NCBI GenBank assembly: GCA_036924285.1
Contig: JAYKYS010000006.1
Span: forward strand, 27,936,001-28,000,000
Reading direction: 5' to 3'
Length of the DNA: 64,000 bases
Source of the DNA: Asterella californica
Lineage: Eukaryota; Streptophyta; Marchantiopsida; Marchantiales; Aytoniaceae
Every line of letters begins with the position of its first letter. The first letter of the stretch is position 1. The notes under the pieces were generated by a model. That model saw only the letters and a list, made by a program, of their open reading frames with translations, ran no database searches and had not been told where the DNA came from. Positions 23,924 to 33,613 of this stretch are shown one piece after another. Made by a program: the position numbers and the translations under genes.

Positions 23924-25198
23924 TCATACAACTGCCAAGCTTGGGTCAACGATACCATCGATGTTGGGAAGATGACATGGTGCACAATTACGCACATGGT
24001 CCTTCCAAACAACACCATCACGGCCCTCTAACATGAGTACTCCAGAAGGTAACACCTCACGCACTCGTAAAATAGTGCGTCCTGCGGTCACGTCCAACGT
24101 CGTTGGTGCAGTCTGCTGTAGATAGATATAATCGCCAGGATGAAACCTGCGAATCGATGATCGATAACCTCCTCCTCGGATAGTTGCATATCGCAACGTG
24201 TCTCTATGCTGAGCAATCGCTAGATTCTCAAAAGCCATGGGCATAACTCTCCGAAATGTCTCCACTCGTTGAGAACATGCTCTCACCCACATATCCGAGT
24301 CATCAAGGTTCAGCACCTCAGCAGAATCACGACGAATGGCCGAAGGTAGATCTGGATCTCGACCGTATAATAGAAAACACGGTGAGAAGGAAGCCAAAGA
24401 CGCTTGTCGGCTAAAACGGTAACCTATAGTCAACCATGGTAACTACACATCCCAATCTCTCAAGTGGCCCTTCTGCAAGCCATACTTACGCAATCCTCTC
24501 TCCATCGTCTGAACTACCCTCTCCGCCAAATCATCCGTCTCAGGATGATCTCGAGACGTAGTTCGATGATCAATCAACGCCTGATCACACAAGGCCTGAA
24601 ACTCACCAAGGAACTCTGTACCTTGGTCTGTCAGCACTTCAGCTGGTGCTCCAAAACGACTCAGCACTCGATCTAAGAACGCGTACGCCGTCTCTTCACT
24701 CGTCTTGTCTGATAATGCCACCAACTCAATCCACTTAGAGAAGTGCTCCACCATCACCAACACATATCGGTGGTGACGTACGGTCAACGATAAGAGTCTC
24801 GCAAAATCCAAACTCCAATGGTAACCCAACCTCATAATCGATAAGGGGTGTAATTGTGGAGTAAGAGCATTAAACGATGCTCGTACTCGATCACAAATCA
24901 CACATAGTGCGACAAACTGTTGCACATCGACGTGCATACCACGCCACCAATACTGTCCTTGGAGTAAGCTATGCATACGCTTCACTCCAAAATGTCCCAA
25001 CTCCTCATGAGCATGTCGTACTAACTGTGCTCTTTGGGACGTATGTGGAACTATCCGTACTCTCTCATCATCCCACACTCGAAGTACCTGTCGTCCTTCT
25101 CGTCGAAATCTCTTCGCTCGTTGAAGGACACGATCTCGCTCCTTGGCACTTACTGTGCCTACCACCACGCCAGTACGTAGATACTCCATCACGGTCAC
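23924..25198 (-). pseudogene. Element B integrase
   Basis: Two nearly contiguous frames (25198-24443 and 24433-23924). The zinc-binding part has HEELGHFG with HH and CVICD with CC. The core has SLDFARLL (first Asp), LTDQGTEFLG (second Asp) and DDLAERVVQTMERGLRKYG (Glu), so the catalytic triad is present. The C-terminal frame has FLLYGRDPDLP and FHPGDYIYLQQ, the family's basic tail, and ends with TAA/TAG-bounded sequence at 23924. A stop and frame change at about 24440 interrupt the protein. No chromodomain is evident. Confidence 0.85.
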
Positions 25199-25546
25199 AT
25201 TGTCATGGATATCTCGCTGGTTTGGAACACCATCTCCACCCTCAAGATCTGGAGACTCGTCATCTACTCACTCACTTGAGAAAGATACGACTTGGCCCTC
25301 CATACTAGAGTTCATGGCTAACACACAAAGAAAGGCAGATGCATGCCATCTTGGCACTATCTCCTCATCAACCTCGTCATGTCATTGAGCCCCAGTCTGA
25401 TCCTGCTGACTCATGCATGAGTTACGACTCAACCCATCAGCATCTAGGTTTGCAACTCCCGGTCTATGCACTACTTGGAAGTCATACTCTTGTAAGATCA
25501 GAGCCTATCGTGCAAGTTTCCCTGTAAGCTTGTCGGACTCCATCAA

Positions 25547-26776
25547 TCACTTGAGCGACTGGTGATCAGTGATGAGAGTAAAAGGGTTCTCAAACAAGTA
25601 ACATCGGAAGTGTGCAACAGCCCACACTGCAGCTAAACACTCCCCTTCGTACGAACTATATCTTGCCTCCGCCGAATTGTTGGAGCGACTGGCATAAGCC
25701 ACCACAAACTCCTTTTTCTCATCATCATGCTGAGTCAACACTGCTACAAGTCCCAACATACTCCAATCAGTGTGCAGTTGGAAAGGACGTCCCCTAACGA
25801 GTCTCCTTAAGATGGGAGCAGATGTCAACCTATCCTTCAGCTCCACGAAAGCTCGCTCTTGCTCATCTCCCCACTGCCACTCCTGGTCCACCTTCATCAA
25901 CTTGGTCAATGGCTTCGCAATTGCACTAAATTCTTTCACGTATCGACGATAAAAGTTCGCCAAATCAACAAATGCTCGAACTCGACTCACATCTGTGGGG
26001 CGTGGAATACGTGTAATGGCCTCGACCTTCGTCTGTTGAACACCCAACCCACCTGGGTAGATGGTGTGACCCAGATGCTCTACCAACTCCTGGAAGAACT
26101 TGCACTTTCCAAGATGTAACTTCAACCCATGAGCTCTCAACCGCTTGAACCCATCCTGCAAGTGTCTCTCGTGCTCCTCCACTGTAGCACTATAGACTAA
26201 GATGTGATCAATATAGTATTTGGTAAAATCCAATCCTGTTAGGATCTTGTCCATCACTCTTTGGAATTCAGCAGGGGCGTTCTTCAACCCAAATGGTAAG
26301 AACCGCCATTGATACAAACAATCTTTGCCGTGAGAGTCAATCCCTCAGAATGCTGTCTTGGGCTTATCTTCTTCTCTCACCGGCAACTGATGATACCCTG
26401 CTCGAAGATCCAAAGTACTGAAGACCTTCACATGTCTTACTACATCAAAGATCTCTTCAAGTGTCGGCATGGCATACTTATCGGACTTCGTCTGTCGATT
26501 GATAGGACGATAGTCTTCACACATGCGTCTATTCGTGTAGTTGGCATACATATCCTTCTTTGCTGGCATAACTGTGACAGATGCATACTCTCCATGCGAC
26601 ATCTTCACCAACCCAGCTTCCACCAAGTCTTGAGTCTTACTCTGGATCAAAGTTCTCTTCATGTCACTGTATTTGTAAGGACGTCGAAAGATTGGCGTGT
26701 CATTAGCCAAGTCGATCCGTATACCCGGTCCCTTCAAGGTACCCAAATCCTTCGTACTAAAGGTAAAACAATTCAT
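25547..26776 (-). pseudogene. Element B reverse transcriptase / RNase H, active site lost
   Basis: Two frames joined over a stop at about 26345: the RT start (FSTLDLRAGYHQLPV) and the RT core plus RNase H (25547-26317). The catalytic block reads YYIDHILVYS. His at 26204-26206 replaces the second Asp of the usual YIDD, which should abolish polymerisation. The RNase H part has FQLHTDWSMLGLVAVL, VVAYASRSNNSAEARYSSYEGECLAAVWAV and LITDHQSLK. This is a chromovirus-like RT sequence, distinct from D, A and C. Confidence 0.88.
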
Positions 26777-27119
26777 GTAGCTCTTCAGAAATCTTTGAAC
26801 TTTTCATCTCTCCTCTTCTATAAGCTTGGGTCCAATCTCCGGCTCCCAAGTATCTTCTGTCACCATGCTAGAGGTAGAAGACGAAGTTGTTGACTGCTAT
26901 CTTGCAGCCTCTGGAGCAATTTCCTTCTGCTCACCACCAACAACCTCCACCGCTACTATGCGAAAAACTTCTGCAGTTCTAGTTGCAAACTCCACACTCT
27001 CTCTTACGACATTCCATGATGTCCAAAGATGACGAACTTCACGTGCCTCGCCCCCAGCCTTTGCCTCCACTGACCCGATAGGCAAAGAGCTCAGGAGTGT
27101 CCGAGCAGTAACATCCGTC
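26777..27119 (-). pseudogene. Element B linker between methyltransferase and RT
   Basis: Continues the frame that carries the methyltransferase C-terminus (to about 26897), then a short stretch with a stop near 26810 before RT motifs start. No domain recognised. Confidence 0.4.
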
Positions 27120-28220
27120 AATCGCATCCGACGCTGCTCAGCCAATCCAAGACTAACAATCCATGTCAAGCAGTTCAAGTCCATTGCTTGACCCAACACT
27201 TGACGACGTGAAGCCTCCGACACTGAAGCCACTGCCGTTGTACTCGTAGGAAAACCGATCGCTCTTTCTCTCTCGTCGGCATTGGGCTCCACCAACTGTT
27301 GTAATCAAGCATCCCACACAAGCCCAGGTCCTCCATCTTTGTAAGCATGTGACGCTGGAAAGCTCACCAAAGTGGGTAATGCTGCCATAGATCGTCCCAC
27401 TAGGTTCACAACTGCCATGGGTGACCTATCAACGACTCTCACTACTTGAGATCGTCGTCCTGCATCCAAGATGCCATCAACTGTGAGGTGTGTTGGTCGT
27501 CTCACTGCATCGTGTGCGCGCTTGAGCACCTCCCTCGGTAACAAGTTCGTCCACCACAACCGTGGATGATGTGCACGAGATCCCACTCTCGCTGCATCTA
27601 ACAAGACTGCTGGTCCAACCGAAGATCGCACTTGGTGCACACTCGTCATCATATGCGCACGAGCATCACCCAACAAAAGAACGTTCTCCAAGATGTATGC
27701 TGGAGAATCCACTTGATGCATCTGGAGATGTCGTAAGATCCGTAACATCTCCCAGAACATCCTAGATCGCGGATCATGTAAACCTTGACCTCTCCCAGCA
27801 CGCGTGTGACCTTGACATGACCACCCGGCTATCACCAAGTGAATGGTGCCAACAGACGTGAGATCATGTGCCCCCAGCAGCGAAATATTTGACGGTAATG
27901 CTTGCTGGTATCCTCTAACAACTGATATAAGCAACAACTCAGGATATCTCCGCACCAAACGTGCCACGTGACGCAATGAGACACGTCTTGTGATCTCATC
28001 TCTCTCCACATACAAGTATCGCTGTACTTGTATGCTTGCCTGCAATACCGCAGCCAAACCTGTGCTGATCCCATCCAAACAGCTCTAGCACACATACACC
28101 TTCTTTTGGATACTGCCATGCAATGGGAGTCGTATCCAATGGTGTTAAGGTCACATGACCAGTAAAAGGAACACCCCGATGTTCCTCTACTGGCGGTACA
28201 AAGGCTTCACTCCAAGCCTG
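27120..28220 (-). pseudogene. C5 cytosine DNA methyltransferase (DNMT3-like) domain of element B
   Basis: Transfers a methyl group from S-adenosylmethionine to cytosine C5. Visible motifs in order: motif I ELFG + GISTGLAAVLQA (28120-28040), motif IV VIAGWSCQGHT with catalytic Cys at about 27815-27817, GLHDPRSRMFWEMLRIL, motif VI PAYILENV, then VLLDAARVGSRAHHPRLWWTNL, which resembles the DNMT3 block DAKEVSAAHRARYFWGNL. The C-terminal RAIGFPTS...SEASRRQVLGQAMDL (27270-27150) matches motifs IX-X. Three defects: TAG at the junction with the protease frame (28221), an extra base splitting motif I (about 28079), and TGA at 27302-27304. Motif IV has Ser where Pro is nearly invariant. It sits between protease and RT in the same strand and order as the retroelement genes, so it is part of the element and not a host exon. 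Confidence 0.88.
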
Positions 28221-29519
28221 CTATATCAACCGATCAGCATACTGCTGCAACTCTCCACTCGAACTCCAGAGTGGAACATCTAAAGCAGATGGTACTAATG
28301 TAGACATGATAGGCATGTCCTCCACCTCCTCAAAAACTGGAGTATTCTCCGCATGGACATTGCCCTCTAACAACTCCTGAGGCCAAGTGATGACCGAACT
28401 GAACCCTACAACGGATGCCATCGTCCCTGATGTAAGCTCCGTTGTCCCAATTCTAGCACTGAACCGCACTGGTAAGCGGCTCACTCGTCTCTCATCGGAC
28501 TGCCAACCCGGTTTGTAAGATGATGTCTCCGCCCAATAGTCGACCACGAATCCCATAAGATATAATACAGCACCTCCAACCAATACATCATAAGACTCCG
28601 TGGCCGTAACGATAGCCTTGGCCCTCACCGTAGAACCATCCGTGGGATGATCTGGTCTAACTCTCACCGTCAGCAACTCGCATGTCATGTGTAGAGTTGT
28701 ACCTCCTGATCTCCCTAGAGATGTCTGTAGCTGGAATGGACATCTCTCTACTTCGGACTTCCTTAGACCCAAACTGATACACGCCGCCTTCTCCAACATC
28801 AACGATTGGACTCCAGAGTCTAACAACACTTTTTGTGGTCGATACACTTTCTCTGAAGGTGCCACCAAACAGAAGATACCACTTCTGTTGTCCAGCAACA
28901 CCACACCTGGTGCCAATCCAGCACGGTCAATTGCCGGCCTAGTTGGTAACTCATCTAGTCTGGCAGTCGCCGCTTGCCAAGTACCACTAGTAGCTGTCCT
29001 GATCTTCGATTCCATGGACACATCTACCGCCTCTTGCTGAACCACCTCAGCACTAGAGGTAACCACATCCTCGCTCTCACTGAGCGTGGTTGCCAACTGG
29101 AACACTGGAGCCAAGCTGACTCCCAATGCCCTCATATCCGTGGCTGAAAATAGTGAGGCTCGCAAAACTACTGTAGCCGCCTCCAACATCGGGTTCGACA
29201 TCGCATCCACAAACGTCGAGGGTTGACTCGCATTATCCCCACTCTTGGATGTCGATGCCTCGAACTCCACTGCACCATCGGTAGGCCGTTTAGGAACCAT
29301 AGAAGTGATCCTCAATGCCTCTGATAGCGTGAACGATTGAGGAAGTCTGGTCTGTCTACCAACCTCTCCGCGTTGTGGATCCAACTCCACTGACGCACCT
29401 CGTGGCTCAGAGATACGTACTGCACTCCGAGTCACTGCCGCAGATGCCTCAATCTGCGTCACACCAGCCATCGAAGTCACCTCCTTCTCCTCCATAAGAC
29501 GTGGAAGCTTCTGTTCCAC
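28221..29519 (-). pseudogene. Element B aspartic protease region
   Basis: Open for 432 codons. A long Ser/Thr/Ala-rich N-terminal half is followed by QKVLLDSGVQSLMLEKAACISLGL (about 28800-28840). This is an aspartic protease active site (D-S-G), with ILVGGAVLYLMGF-like sequence near 28560 as the second conserved block. The frame ends in TAG right before the methyltransferase part, which continues in the same frame. The stop could be a mutation or a read-through codon. Confidence 0.7.
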
Positions 29520-30923
29520 CAGATCTCCGTTGAGCCATAGCCATACTAGCTATCCTCTGCTCCAACTGCTCAATCCGAGCAGCCATACCTGCTTTTGACG
29601 TCGTAGCAAGCGGTGGACCAACTGATCCTCTCTCAGGGGCTGGACCTCTATCTCCAGCTCGACCACCACGGCCTCCATGGGCTCCTCCGTCTCGTCCACG
29701 ATCAGCCTTCTCTTGCCGTAGCTCTGGATGGAGATCAAAACAACGGTCACTATTGTGACCTGGTCGTCCGCAATGATCACACTGCCTAGGCACTGCTTGA
29801 GACGTCCCAGATGTCTCATAACCACCTCTCCTTTATGGACAGTCCTTCTGTTGATGAGGACCATCACAGGTCCAGCAAGGACTTGCTTGTTGTTGACTAG
29901 AGAAGGACGGCATGGGCTTCTGCCCACTAGATCCTCCAACACCTCCATGGGATTGTGAGTGCTCAGCACGATCCTTACCACCACCACCACCACGCTGTTG
30001 CGTAGCCTGTGATCCTCGAGAAAAGAAGGTCGCCCCATGTGATGCGTCTCTGCTGAACCCAACAGTCACCACCCTCTCTTCTATCATGTTGAGCTCAATC
30101 CGCTCAGCCAAACCAAAGACAACCGCCAATGTCGGAGCGGTGTCTCTAAGGAGAGTGGCATCTCTAACTCTCCTACGCAGCTCCCGATCTAGTATCCCAT
30201 ACCAGAACTAGAATGCTTGTGCTTCCGTCACTCCTTGAGTAACGCTGATCAACCGCCTCATGCGAGTAAACGCCTCGCGTAGGCTCTCTCCAGTCTTCCG
30301 CTGGAACTCCTGCAGACTCTTCAACTTGTCGGTCCGCACACCTTGATAATTTTTCCTCAAACAGTGGAAGAATTGAACCACAGGGTTAAACCCTGGTGGT
30401 ATCCCGCTCGCACTATCACCTGCTCCACTACTAGTGGACGCACCGCTAGTAGCAGGTACTCCGCCACCCGTGGATGTACCACTGCTACTGACACCCAAAG
30501 TCGTAAATGCTACACCTCCCAAAATTGCACCAGTAGTGATAGAACGTAGTTGAGAGACCAATGTTGTCTCCACAACTCAATCTCAACACTGTAGTCTCGC
30601 CTGAACTCGTGGTAATCGTCCATCGGCGGTCCCTCCAAGTGCTGAAACAAACCCTTCCACGCCATGAAAGATGTGAACAATTGTGGATTCCGCATCTGTT
30701 GCAGATCGCACCAACTGTCAAACTCTTGGATGAAGTCATCCAGCTCAATGATACTCACCGTACCCGAATAACGTCGAGGTCCCTTCGTGGTCCCATAGAT
30801 CTCGTCCACGTCCCACAACAACGATGTGACGACACTAGACTCACCACCAGAAAACGCATTGTCTGCGTCTGACTCGTCCTCTGGAACAACCAACGGCAAT
30901 GGTGTAGGTAGTCGGTACCTCAC
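29449..30923 (-). pseudogene. Element B gag with two zinc knuckles
   Basis: The N-terminal part starts at ATG 30923 (MRYRLPTPLPLVVPEDES) and shows the retrotransposon gag fold signature FVQF..., with LKSLQEFQRKTGESLREAFTRMRRLI in the next frame (30208-30573). Two CX2CX3-4HX4C knuckles follow: CWTCDGPHQQKDC (about 29850) and CDHCGRPGHNSDRC (about 29770). They are separated by a stop at 29830 and by Gly/Arg-rich linkers. At least one frameshift (about 30540) and two stops break it. Confidence 0.8.
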
Positions 30924-31640
30924 CCCACTCCGTGTATATCCACTGTTCGAGAAGTCTCCACCAGAACCTCTCGAGAACTCCGTGGTGATAGAATCTCACG
31001 GACGCACTCTCTAACCAGAATGTCGAAATCCTCGTCACCACCGTAACTACAACTTGCCTATCCCCGCTCCTACTGAGCTCACTTATCCTCTACTAGGATA
31101 GTCAAGGTAAGGGCAACCTGTACCTGCCATCACCGCAAGCAGCCTCTCACGGTCTGTTGGTCGTCACTCCAACTGCACCGTGAGAGAAACAAAGGTAGTC
31201 TGACTGGTCATCATTCCAGCCTCACTACCGACAGCACACTAGAGTGAACTCACTCTAGAAATCAAGCGCCAACACAAGCAAACGTGACGCACAAACAGGA
31301 AGCAAAATATGGAGAGGTTCCAACCACAAGAAGTCCAAACGATAACCCTCCACACTCAAACATTCACATAAAGAGAAACCCAGCCCCGCCCGGACTGACC
31401 CGTCTTCTTCGGTGACCACATGCACAATATATGATCACCGACTGTTATAACCTATGCCTCATGTCACTAACTAGATGTCCATACCTCTAGTAGCTCCAAA
31501 AATATCAACGTGATAGCTCTACTAGCTCATCCAAGACAATTGCCACCAATTGCCTCCATACGCGTCTTTACGATACAAGCAAACACTAACACAACAGCAG
31601 CTTCCCCCTAGTACTATGGGGTCGCCCTACCACTCCTCTA
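30924..31640 (-). other. Element B leader, upstream of gag
   Basis: Non-coding between the gag start and the pol III-like patch at 31720-31800. Frames here are short and without signatures. Confidence 0.4.
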
Positions 31641-31721
31641 GGAACGGGCGAGCAAGTCTCCTACTATCTTAAACCAGCTCCTAAGTACTTGCACGCATCC
31701 CTGTAGGACACCAAGAGCTAT

Positions 31722-31799
31722 TGGTCTTAGTGGTAAAGCCAAAGCTAAGACTACAGAGTTAGGAGTCCAGGTCCAGAAATAGTGTTGGGATGGGTGACC
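31722..31799 (+). repeat. Pol III promoter-like patch (tRNA/5S-like), possible SINE remnant
   Basis: TGGTCTTAGTGGTAAAGC (31722-31739) resembles a tRNA A box. GGATGGGTGACC (31788-31799) is identical to the box C region of plant 5S rRNA, and AATAGTGTTGG just before it resembles AGTAGTACTAG. The rest of 5S is absent, so it is not a 5S gene. It lies in the leader of element B, in the opposite orientation. Confidence 0.4.
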
Positions 31800-32496
31800 A
31801 ACTAGTTTTGCACTTCCCACACAACTGGAACTTGGATACCTATCTCACGCACGCCAGCAAGCTGGCTTGCGCGGACGCGGGCTCAGGCTCTGCTCCGCCT
31901 CCGCACTCTCGCACTCCGCTCTCACGCCTCCGCACTCACGCACCTCTGCTCCTCGAAGCCTCTAAACGCCTCCTAACACTCCCGCTCACTCTTCGCTCCG
32001 CTGTCGTGTTGTACATGGGTCTGTACAGTGAAAACTAGTTGCAAGGAGATCTTTTCTTTGTTGTGTAAAGGAAGCTGCCCTGCAGCTTAACAAGCTAGGC
32101 AGGAGCTAAGCTGGGGCCATGCTTGACAAGCTGCCCCCTAGCTTGGGTTGGAGTATCACCCCTAAGGGATTCGAAAGACACCAGGATGTAAAGCTCGACG
32201 AGGAGAGCGACCTCATGCTTCTAGTTTTGACAGAAAGTGTTTTAAGCAATAGTTAGTACGAGTTTTAGGCTATGAAATATGTGAAAGAGGGAAATTCGTC
32301 GATTCTGACTCGAGACTCGAACTCAGAATCTGATAGCGTGGGTGTGTAGGTGTTCCTGAATACTATAGTTTTGACTCCTTATTCATTAAAAACGGAGTTG
32401 TATAGAGAAGTTAGCACAGAAAAGGCTAGTAAAGACTTTACAGGAAAATTTCCTTAGTAAAGCATATGTACAAACTGTAAAAGCTGTTTGAACGGA

Positions 32497-32650
32497 ACTA
32501 GAGGCCATCCCAGTGATAGGGCGCCTGCCTAGGAGGGAAGTGGTCTCAGGATCAATCCCTCCTGGCCTCTGGTTCCTATTCTGGCATGTTGGCCTCCCGG
32601 ATGGGAGTCTATGTTGGGTATTCAACCATGTCCTATATACCTAGGGGCGG
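32497..32650 (+). repeat. tRNA-derived SINE-like module in the LTR
   Basis: CCAGTGATAGGGCGCCTGCC (A-box-like, from 32510) and GGTCTCAGGATCAATCCC (B-box-like, about 32542-32559) are spaced as in a tRNA gene. The same module is in the 3' LTR near 40342-40495 and, reversed, in the A2 LTR at about 56060-56215. It was therefore part of the ancestral family A LTR. Confidence 0.6.
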
Positions 32651-32698
32651 GAGACCGGTATCTCCCTTAATCGTGGGCTTCCTGACCTAAGCCTCCGC

Positions 32699-32829
32699 AT
32701 GCCATCCTGAATATACTATGGGAGATACCTGGTGCGCATATGGGGGGGTTGTAAGCCCTGTGGGGCAGCCTCATAAGTGTAGGGGCTTCGGCCTACATTG
32801 GATGGCTTGTAGTATATTCAGGATGGCAT
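32699..32829. repeat. Foldback pair in the LTR, 20-bp arms
   Basis: ATGCCATCCTGAATATACTA (32699-32718) is perfectly complementary to 32810-32829, 91 bases away. The same structure is at 40544-40674 in the 3' LTR and, slightly changed, near 55870-55995 in A2. It could be a small inverted-repeat (MITE-like) insertion or a hairpin of the element RNA. Confidence 0.85.
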
Positions 32830-33550
32830 CAAGATGGCATCAAGAGCACAGGAAACTTTTGCTAAATAGTTAAATAATCATCGAGGTTATGTGAACCTTT
32901 ATCAGTGTAGGGATAGAGTTTGTAGAGACAACTGCGAAACTTATATTAAAAAGGGGTCAACTTTGTAAAAAATGCTTTGTACGCATAAGGACAGCAGGGG
33001 GGCAGCTTAAGCTGGGGCCTTAACTTTTAGGTTTAATACCTGCGGCGGCTAGAGATCGGGGACACTTTTTCAAAGGAGTTTTCTGAGAGAACTGAGGCGG
33101 AAGGAGAAAAAAGGAGCAGAATTAGGGATTGAGGAGAGGAGACGCTGAGAAGCTTGGAGGCTGAGTGAGGATCGATTTTTCCAGAATTGAGTAGAATTGA
33201 ACGGACAGAGGTGGTTTACTGGAAGGAGATCATTTTTGACAAGGCTTTGGTTGTCGTAAGATCAAATTCCTTGGAATTTTCAGCTGAGAAGTACTTAGGA
33301 GAGGAGGAGAGAGATATTTTCTTAACAATGAAGCAGTTGACACTGAAATAAAGCCATTTCTACTCCGGAGAGATATATTTGTGTACTTGAGTGAGTGCTT
33401 GAGTGTTTGTTTGCAATTGGTGGGCACAAGAGACTGTGTTTTTTAGATTTCATCGTCTGCAGCGACCTATCTTCCTTTCTGGTCATTTCTCTCTGATCTA
33501 TCACAGTCAGGAGGTCCGCCCTCCCCAAGAAAGACTCCCGCCACGACATC

Positions 33551-33569
33551 TGGTGCTTCCACTGAGAGC
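33551..33569 (+). other. Primer binding site of element A
   Basis: TGGTGCTTCCACTGAGAGC, two bases after the LTR end. It begins with TGG, complementary to a tRNA CCA end. The identical site occurs in A2 at 62966-62984. The tRNA could not be named by eye. Confidence 0.7.
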
Positions 33570-33613
33570 AATTGGGGTGATCGATTTGGAGAATTGGCTA
33601 GATTGGGTGGAAA

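Larger units (their letters stand above)
32002..33548 (+). repeat. 5' LTR of element A
   Basis: Starts TGTCGTG and ends CACGACA, a 7-bp inverted terminal pair. It contains a SINE-like module and a foldback pair, listed separately. It also holds one unit of the 70-bp motif that is repeated four times in the 3' LTR. Confidence 0.9.

Noticed and set aside
29728..30211. Plus-strand frames opposite element B gag
   Set aside because: Antisense shadows of the gag coding region; the minus strand carries the zinc knuckles.
31640..31860. A functional 5S rRNA or tRNA gene
   Set aside because: Only the 12-base box C core and a loose A box match; the rest of either RNA is missing.
32640..32830. The foldback pair in the LTR as a riboswitch or structured regulatory RNA
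   Set aside because: Only one pair of arms with no conserved core. A MITE-like insertion or simple hairpin explains it.
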